From contig OY282606.1 of assembly GCA_958298945.1 (NCBI GenBank), positions 93,875,696 through 93,939,695 on the forward strand: a stretch of DNA of 64,000 bases, in the 5' to 3' direction. This DNA comes from Atherix ibis. Lineage: Eukaryota > Arthropoda > Insecta > Diptera > Athericidae. Each line of letters opens with the position of its first letter. The stretch's first letter is position 1. This document shows, in pieces, positions 59,001-64,000 of this stretch. The position numbers were made by a program, and so were the translations under genes. The notes under the pieces were generated by a model. That model had not been told where the DNA came from. It ran no database searches and saw nothing but the letters and a program-made list of their open reading frames with translations.

Positions 59001-59650
59001 TGATTGTATTCATATAAGAATTCATAGTACACACAATAACAAAATGCCACTTACTTAGGTTAGATTTTCATATGTGAAAATTACGTTAATACCACAATTA
59101 AAAGATAAATTTGCTCCTTTTTAAGTTAGTTTCAAATAAATTGAATTAAATGCATTCATAATTTATGTCGTTGCATTAGTTCATATTGATTGGAAAAACA
59201 AAATTAATGCCATCTGTCAAAATTGACATATAATTTACGTCAAAATTGTACAAACACACAAACAACAATTTCTTTTCTTTTCTCTTTCTTGCACTCGCGT
59301 TTCTTACACTAGACGAACAATAATTCTCTTTCACATTCCGCTAGTAAAAATCTACACTGAAGAAGCACTTTTTATTTATTTATTTCTATTTTGTATAATA
59401 ACACAAATTTGCTGTGAATCTTTAAATAAAATTCTATGAATTCCAATCTGGTTATCAATGTAAATAGAAAAAAGTACACAAAATAACACTATCCGATTTC
59501 TATACCGAAATACGCGCACGGTTCGCTCCACATTATTTATCCAAAGCCATTTTTCAACTAATCCAAACGTCCACTGTAGAAGATGCCGTCGATTTCGCTT
59601 CAAACGCACACGCACACACGTTAACACATTTCACTTGAACTAGTTTCGAT
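56090..59650. other. AT-rich DNA, no recognised gene
   Basis: Nothing convincing. Three overlapping minus frames at 58477-58906 (up to 103 codons) show no known motif. 59560-59650 is a little GC-richer with CA repeats (cacacgcacacac). Confidence 0.55.
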
Positions 59651-59823
59651 GTGAATTGAAATATTATTGTAAATAAATTCAAAAAAATACAACTTTTAAA
59701 TAATTTTACTTATAAAGGATTGAATAATAATATATTTTGAAATAGTTAAATTTGTTATTGATTAAAGTTTTATTTGAAAAAATACGATTATCTGAATCAT
59801 GTATACGCAAATTGAAAACAAAC

Positions 59824-59953
59824 CTGAAACCAGCTGAGTCGTATACGAATTTGGTTTTGGTGTTGTGTGTTGGTGGACTTTCGCCTTGAACGTAGAATTG
59901 AAATCATTTCGCTGTGCGCAAGCAAAAGTCAGCGCACAAAGAAGCACAGACAT
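59824..59953 (-). CDS. Possible first coding exon with signal peptide
   Basis: On the minus strand the ATG at 59953 opens MSVLLCALTFACAQ, a short hydrophobic leader with a plausible cleavage after Ala-Cys-Ala-Gln, then RNDFNSTFKAKVHQHTTPKP and NSYTTQLVSG. After that comes a splice-donor-like TCAG/GTTTGT at 59824/59823. The sequence upstream (59954-60030) is markedly GC-richer than its surroundings, as is common around fly transcription starts. A stop (TAG) precedes the ATG in the same frame. If real, it would encode the start of a secreted protein whose next exon I cannot find to the left. No family is recognised, and a chance frame cannot be excluded. Confidence 0.3.
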
Positions 59954-60030
59954 GACGGAAGCACCCGCTGCCTTCGCCTTGTACAGAATCGCTGACCGAG
60001 TTTGAAGTCGAACTGCGACGCAGTGCTAGA

Positions 60031-60865
60031 TTTTAACGCAATCAAGTACATATTGAAACCCTATTGAAGTTTTATTAAAGACAAACACCCTTCATTCCAG
60101 TTTTTTGTAAAAACCTCCGAAATTCTGCCTACCTGCATAACGGAAAAGTGCATTGCCTGCTTAGGTACTGGGGACTTTTGAGAAAACCGTTTGTTATTTT
60201 TATACATTTGTAGGTTTCCTTTAGCTGTTAATTTGAATATAATATATAATTACCTCTTTATTTTGTAATAATTGGATTTATTAAAGAATATACGAGTACC
60301 ATACAAAAATATAGAACTGCAAAAATATAGAGAGATCTTCAACTGGTATTCTACAATAATTATTATAAATCAAAATATTCTTTGGTTAATTGAGCAAAAT
60401 TTGAGTTCCTCGGACTTTTCTTAAATGGTAAAATGGTAAAATTAATTAAAATTACAATTGATATAATTAAAGCATAAGCAAATAGAAAATATCATTCTGG
60501 TTGTAAATATATGGACTGGTGTTACTAAAGGGTTTGCAGGAATAAATTTGTCTGAGTCTACTTATAAGTATGGATTACTTAAGGTTAATAATGCCAATAA
60601 TATTAACAGAATTATATAAAATATGGCTGGAATGGAATTTTATCAATATTTGGATTAATTCCTAATGGATTATTTGATCCTGTTTGATGAAAAAATATTA
60701 AGAGTGAACAACAGTTCGTGTTTGAGTTGCATTATCAACTGCGAATATTTACGACTATATGAAAACGTATCTAAAAAGATTATCGAATTAGTGCTTCGAA
60801 AAGTTAAGTTAAATAAAATACTTTTAAAAATTAGGTTTAAATAAAAAAATTTTATTAAAAAAATA
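60031..60865. other. AT-rich DNA, no recognised gene
   Basis: Nothing recognised. Confidence 0.6.
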
Positions 60866-60869
60866 ACTT

Positions 60870-61600
60870 GAATGGCCGTTAAAAAATTTCTTGCAGAACT
60901 CGATCCTTTTGTGGTCTTTTCGATCCTTATGACTTTTTCGTAAATTGCGTGCTGTAATTCGACCAATAATTGATGAATGTTTTTTTTTCAAATATTTTAA
61001 AGTTTGAAAAATTAATTGCTTAAATATGATTTTTTTTATATGATGTCAAATCGCACGATCTTTAAGGCTAATTGACATCGCGAAATATCGAAATTACGTG
61101 TTCTGGGAGCTTTTTGCGTAATAAACCCAATATTGTGGCACCCTTTTTTGTTGAAACCACATAGAACCTCAAGTTTAAATTTTACTTTTTTGCACATTTC
61201 GGTTTCGAATTTGGCAATCATTTGACAAATATTTTGTCTTTAAATCCTTTTAAGTTTGAAAGATTATCTGTATAAGCACGTGTTGTCGCATAAATCTACA
61301 ACAAAAATTCTAAAAGCGTCAAATTGCACGATCTTGAAGTTCAATTCACATGAGCAAAATTTTTTTTATATTTGTTTTTTTTTGAGGGGTAGGGGGAGGG
61401 TTTGAAAACCCGAAATAAATAGAAAAATGCATATTTGGTTAAATTTTTTAAAATATTTTGGTTATTAATATTTTCAGATTAAAAATATTTCACGTCAAAT
61501 TGCATGATCTTGAAGGAATTGACCTTCAACAATTGACATCAGCAAATCTTTTTCATATCACGCTTTTTTAAAGGTGGGTGGTGTTTTAAAACTCCAAAAA
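60870..61600 (-). pseudogene. ITm transposase relics, three short pieces
   Basis: Each piece contains the conserved block on the plus strand: gtcaaatcgcacgatctt (61045), gtcaaattgcacgatcttg (61318) and gtcaaattgcatgatcttg (61494). The first also has the C-terminal part on minus (60880-60990, RIEKTTKGSS-like frame, cgtgctgtaattcg word) and a tgtggcaccctttttt-type upstream flank. Between pieces two and three the phrases aaataaatagaaaaat and aaaaaaatagaaaaat after a ggtgggtg or gaggg run suggest a local duplication of about 185 bp. Confidence 0.62.
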
Positions 61601-61839
61601 AATAGAAAAATTTGTATTTAATTGAGTTTTTTAAAAATATTTTTCTTAAAAATACCATATTTTTAGGTTATATCTTCGATTGCATAAATAAATTTCAATA
61701 GCCAGTTTACGTTACGGAAAGAAAATTTAAATAAAGCATACTGAAAATTTAGATTTTGCTCAAATATATAATTAATTTTATTGAATGAACTTTGCCATTA
61801 AGTATAAAATATAAAATTTTGTAAATAACTTTAAAAAGA

Positions 61840-62280
61840 CTTTTTAAAGGACTCGATCTTGTTGAGCTAATTTTTTAAGACTTTTTCGCGCAGTTCGGAC
61901 TCAAATTTTTTATTATTTTTTTGACGATTACTTTAAAGTGGTTTTATTTGTGTAGTTTCCTAAAGAAAAGTCCAACGGAGTTAAATCGCACGATTTTCGA
62001 AGCCAATTTACATTCTCGAAAATTACGTGTCCTGAAATCTTTCGGCACAATAAATGTAACTTTTTTTTAAGTGTGTGGCTTGTGGCACCGTTTTGTTGAA
62101 CCCATATACAGTCAAAATCTTCAAGTCCACTGTACGTAAGGAAGTTCGGGCCAACAACACCTCTACTGGCTTTTTCACAGTCACTTGTATTGGGTAATTT
62201 TTTTGCTGTTTGGTTTTTCATATTTTTATTTTTAATAGATCGCGTATGACACTTGATATATGTCAAAGTCAATGTTACTA
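61840..62280 (-). pseudogene. ITm transposase, catalytic part
   Basis: The minus frame 61928-62272 (114 codons) reads SRGVVGPNFLTYSGLEDFDC, IWVQQNGATSHTLKKKL, GHVIFENVNWLRKSCDLTPL, DFSLGNYTNK. The family form is FQQDGATCHTA and WPPRSCDLTPLDFFLWG. The third catalytic Asp is present; the second is Asn (QQNGA). This is the longest clean catalytic stretch among the ITm relics in the window. The N-terminal half is missing. A short repeat of its upstream part (cttcaactccactgt) lies at 62685. Confidence 0.8.
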
Positions 62281-62380
62281 AGAAAGAATTGTCATTTTGT
62301 TATAAAGTGACTTACATTAAAACAATATTTACAAATTTTTGAATTTTATTGTCAAAAATTTCGTTCTTTTTTAAAAATGT

Positions 62381-62422
62381 TTTTCGCGCACTTCAACCAT
62401 TTTATGTTGAAGTGCGCGAAAA
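62381..62422. repeat. Perfect inverted repeat, 17-bp arms and 8-base loop
   Basis: Arms TTTTCGCGCACTTCAAC (62381-62397) and 62406-62422, loop CATTTTAT. It lies just right of the ITm relic. Confidence 0.97.
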
Positions 62423-62884
62423 GCCATAGTGACTTGAAATTTTCGCGGTAATTTAACGATATTGGGCATCAAACTACCAACTTGATAATAAAATTGAGTA
62501 TTTCGTAGAGTGCTTACAGAGGGAAATATTGCTGCCGTAGCGTCCAGTGTTGGTGAAGACTGCGCTATGTCCACCCGTCGCCGTTAACATCAATTGGGAT
62601 TGTGTTACTCGACTACGTGGAAGATTTTATGCCAGGATTTTGGTGTGAAACCGTATTAAATACAAATCGTGTAAGAACTGAAATCTTCAACTCCACTGTG
62701 CTGCATGAACCGAACCCTCTTCAAATTCATTGAACTAAATCTGTTCCTAAATATGGTATAGCAGAAAGTAAATTTGTAATTACTGTAGCTCCTTAAAAAT
62801 GATATTTGACCTCATTGGTAAAACATATTTGAATATTGTATTTAATTATAATTAAAATTTCTTTCGATTTTCAGTCCTATGTAC

Positions 62885-62956
62885 TGATTTAATAGGACTG
62901 AGACGTCTGGGTTTAGTACGAAGCGGTCTAGAATTCGAATCCAGCCTCGAGGGTGC
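62885..62956 (+). repeat. SINE head-like segment
   Basis: gacgtctgggtttagtacgaagcgg then ATTCGAATCC (B-box-like, 62932). Matches 38463-38503. The mariner at 62963 is inserted directly after it. Confidence 0.5.
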
Positions 62957-62962
62957 TATCTA

Positions 62963-63818
62963 TTGGGTTGGCAACTAAGTGATTGCGGATTTTAAATAAG
63001 AAGAAAAATTCAAAATTTTTACTTAAAAATATAACTTTATTTTTGTCGATGACCCTTTGCCATCGTTCAGGCAGTGTCATAATTCCTTGTTCGTAAAACT
63101 TATTACTTTTGCTAGCAAAAAACTGAATTAAATGTGATTTTACATCATCAGCTTCATTAAAAATTTTACCATTTAATGAGTTCTGCATGGAACGGAATAA
63201 ATTGTAATCGGAAGGCGCTAGGTCAGGGCAACACATTCCAACCTAATGATGTCGTCTGAGGTGGTTCATCTCGCATCACCCACGATCGTTGCGTTTCAGA
63301 AGCGAATCGCAGATGCTAATGCGTTGCGTCAAATGAATAGCACAACACGTGACATAGCAGAGAAGCTCAAAAATAGCCAAGCTGTTTTTGAGCTTCTCTG
63401 CTATCTCACGTATTGTGCTATGACGATCTGAATCGATAATGGCCTTGATTGTGTTGCATTTTTTAGTGAAAAATCACCAGAACGAAATTGAGCAAACCAA
63501 TTTTGACACTGCCTTTCTTTCAAGGCTTCATTCCCATATACGGCACATAACTTCTTGTGTATCTGCGATGCGTTCTTGCCTTTTCGGAAATAATACAATA
63601 AAATATGTCTTAAATGCACGTCTTGTCCTTCCATTTTTAAAATTGGATGAAAACAAAACTAAATAGCTAAACGATACAATTTTTTACTAAATTAAAGGTG
63701 AAAGTCCAAACAACAAGAAAACAATATAGGTTAGGTGCTTCGAACACGTTGATATGACAAAAGAATGTGCTAACACCATCTATTGACAAAATCCGCAATT
63801 ACTTAGTTGCCAACCCAA
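62963..63818 (-). mobile_element. Internally deleted mariner, 856 bp
   Basis: 31-bp inverted ends (62963-62993 and 63788-63818; TTGGGTTGGCAACTAAGT) with one mismatch, TA on both sides. On the minus strand the N-terminal part is open at 63401-63634 (MEGQDVHLRHILLYYFRKGK, then CQNWFAQFRSGDFSL; helix-turn-helix). The C-terminal part is at 62928-63236 (CCPDLAPSDYNLFRSMQNSL with the third Asp, then LPERWQRVIDKN). The middle, with the first and second catalytic Asp, is missing and replaced by a rearranged hairpin. The lineage is mauritiana-like and distinct from the other two TIR-bearing mariners. Confidence 0.93.
63339..63419. repeat. Inverted repeat inside the mariner, 39-bp arms and 3-base loop
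   Basis: Arms 63339-63377 and 63381-63419 pair at 36 of 39 positions. Both arms encode the same HTH-linker phrase, REIAEKLKN, in opposite directions, so one arm is an inverted copy of the other. Confidence 0.95.
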
Positions 63819-64000
63819 TACTTTGTCACCAAATGCTCCATGTGGTTGAAGTACCTAAGAATCAACATGTCAGTATAAAAATATTTAAAAATGACTGAGA
63901 AATTTCTAATAACGCAATTGTTGCACAATTAAGCAATTATTTTATTCAGAAAAAATAAAAGCTTGTTCAGAAGATTTATTTACTTTAAACACAACAAATC

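Noticed and set aside
59376..59627. 83-codon minus frame right of the GC-richer patch
   Set aside because: No recognisable protein and no in-frame connection to the possible exon at 59824-59953.

Overview
This looks like non-coding, transposon-dense insect DNA, most likely from a fly. The evidence is the strong AT bias by eye together with jockey-like and R1-like LINEs, several mariner lineages, a Tc1-like relic, many relics of DUF4817-type IS630-Tc1-mariner (ITm) transposases, and a repeat whose short open start resembles the zinc-finger (THAP) beginning of P-element transposases. I found no complete host gene, no rRNA, no functional tRNA, no CRISPR array and nothing viral. Species-level placement is not possible from this sequence alone.

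Layout. 0-2 kb: a LINE reverse-transcriptase relic, a short degenerate direct-repeat patch, and a GC-richer block that resembles the tail of an R1-like LINE. 2-6 kb: plain AT-rich DNA. 6.1-7.8 kb: a pile-up of ITm transposase fragments with two internal segmental duplications. 8-12 kb: mariner fragments, including a nearly intact 1,292-bp mariner (10400-11691) nested in an older, oppositely oriented mariner. 13-14.7 kb: a LINE 3' end and then a TGAC/GTCA-rich tandem repeat. 16-19 kb: an ITm relic, the first copy of the P-like repeat and a second dispersed repeat. 19.7-22.4 kb: a Tc1-like relic next to a decayed jockey-like LINE.

24-34 kb: repeated ITm relics, three more copies of the P-like repeat, and the most perfect hairpin in the window (30714-30780). 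36.4-37 kb: a very tentative receptor-like relic. 37.4-40 kb: an R1-like LINE split by an insert that carries a tRNA-like SINE. 41.7-47 kb: an internally deleted mariner with good ends plus two mariner relics. 48-56 kb: two jockey-like relics and two places where mariner and ITm sequence are fused. 56-60.9 kb: no recognisable coding, apart from a possible signal-peptide first exon on the minus strand at 59824-59953. 61-63.8 kb: more ITm relics and a second internally deleted mariner.

How the parts relate. Nothing here forms a host pathway. The structure is layers of transposition. The youngest-looking pieces are the three mariners with matching inverted ends and TA target duplications; ITm relics are the most numerous and most decayed. 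The most unusual recurring signals are (a) a series of short-loop inverted duplications with unrelated arm sequences, mostly at or inside transposon relics, (b) the mariner/ITm fusions, and (c) a 12-fold recurrence of the short ITm block that encodes the third catalytic region. All family names come from reading translated motifs by eye; no database search was run.
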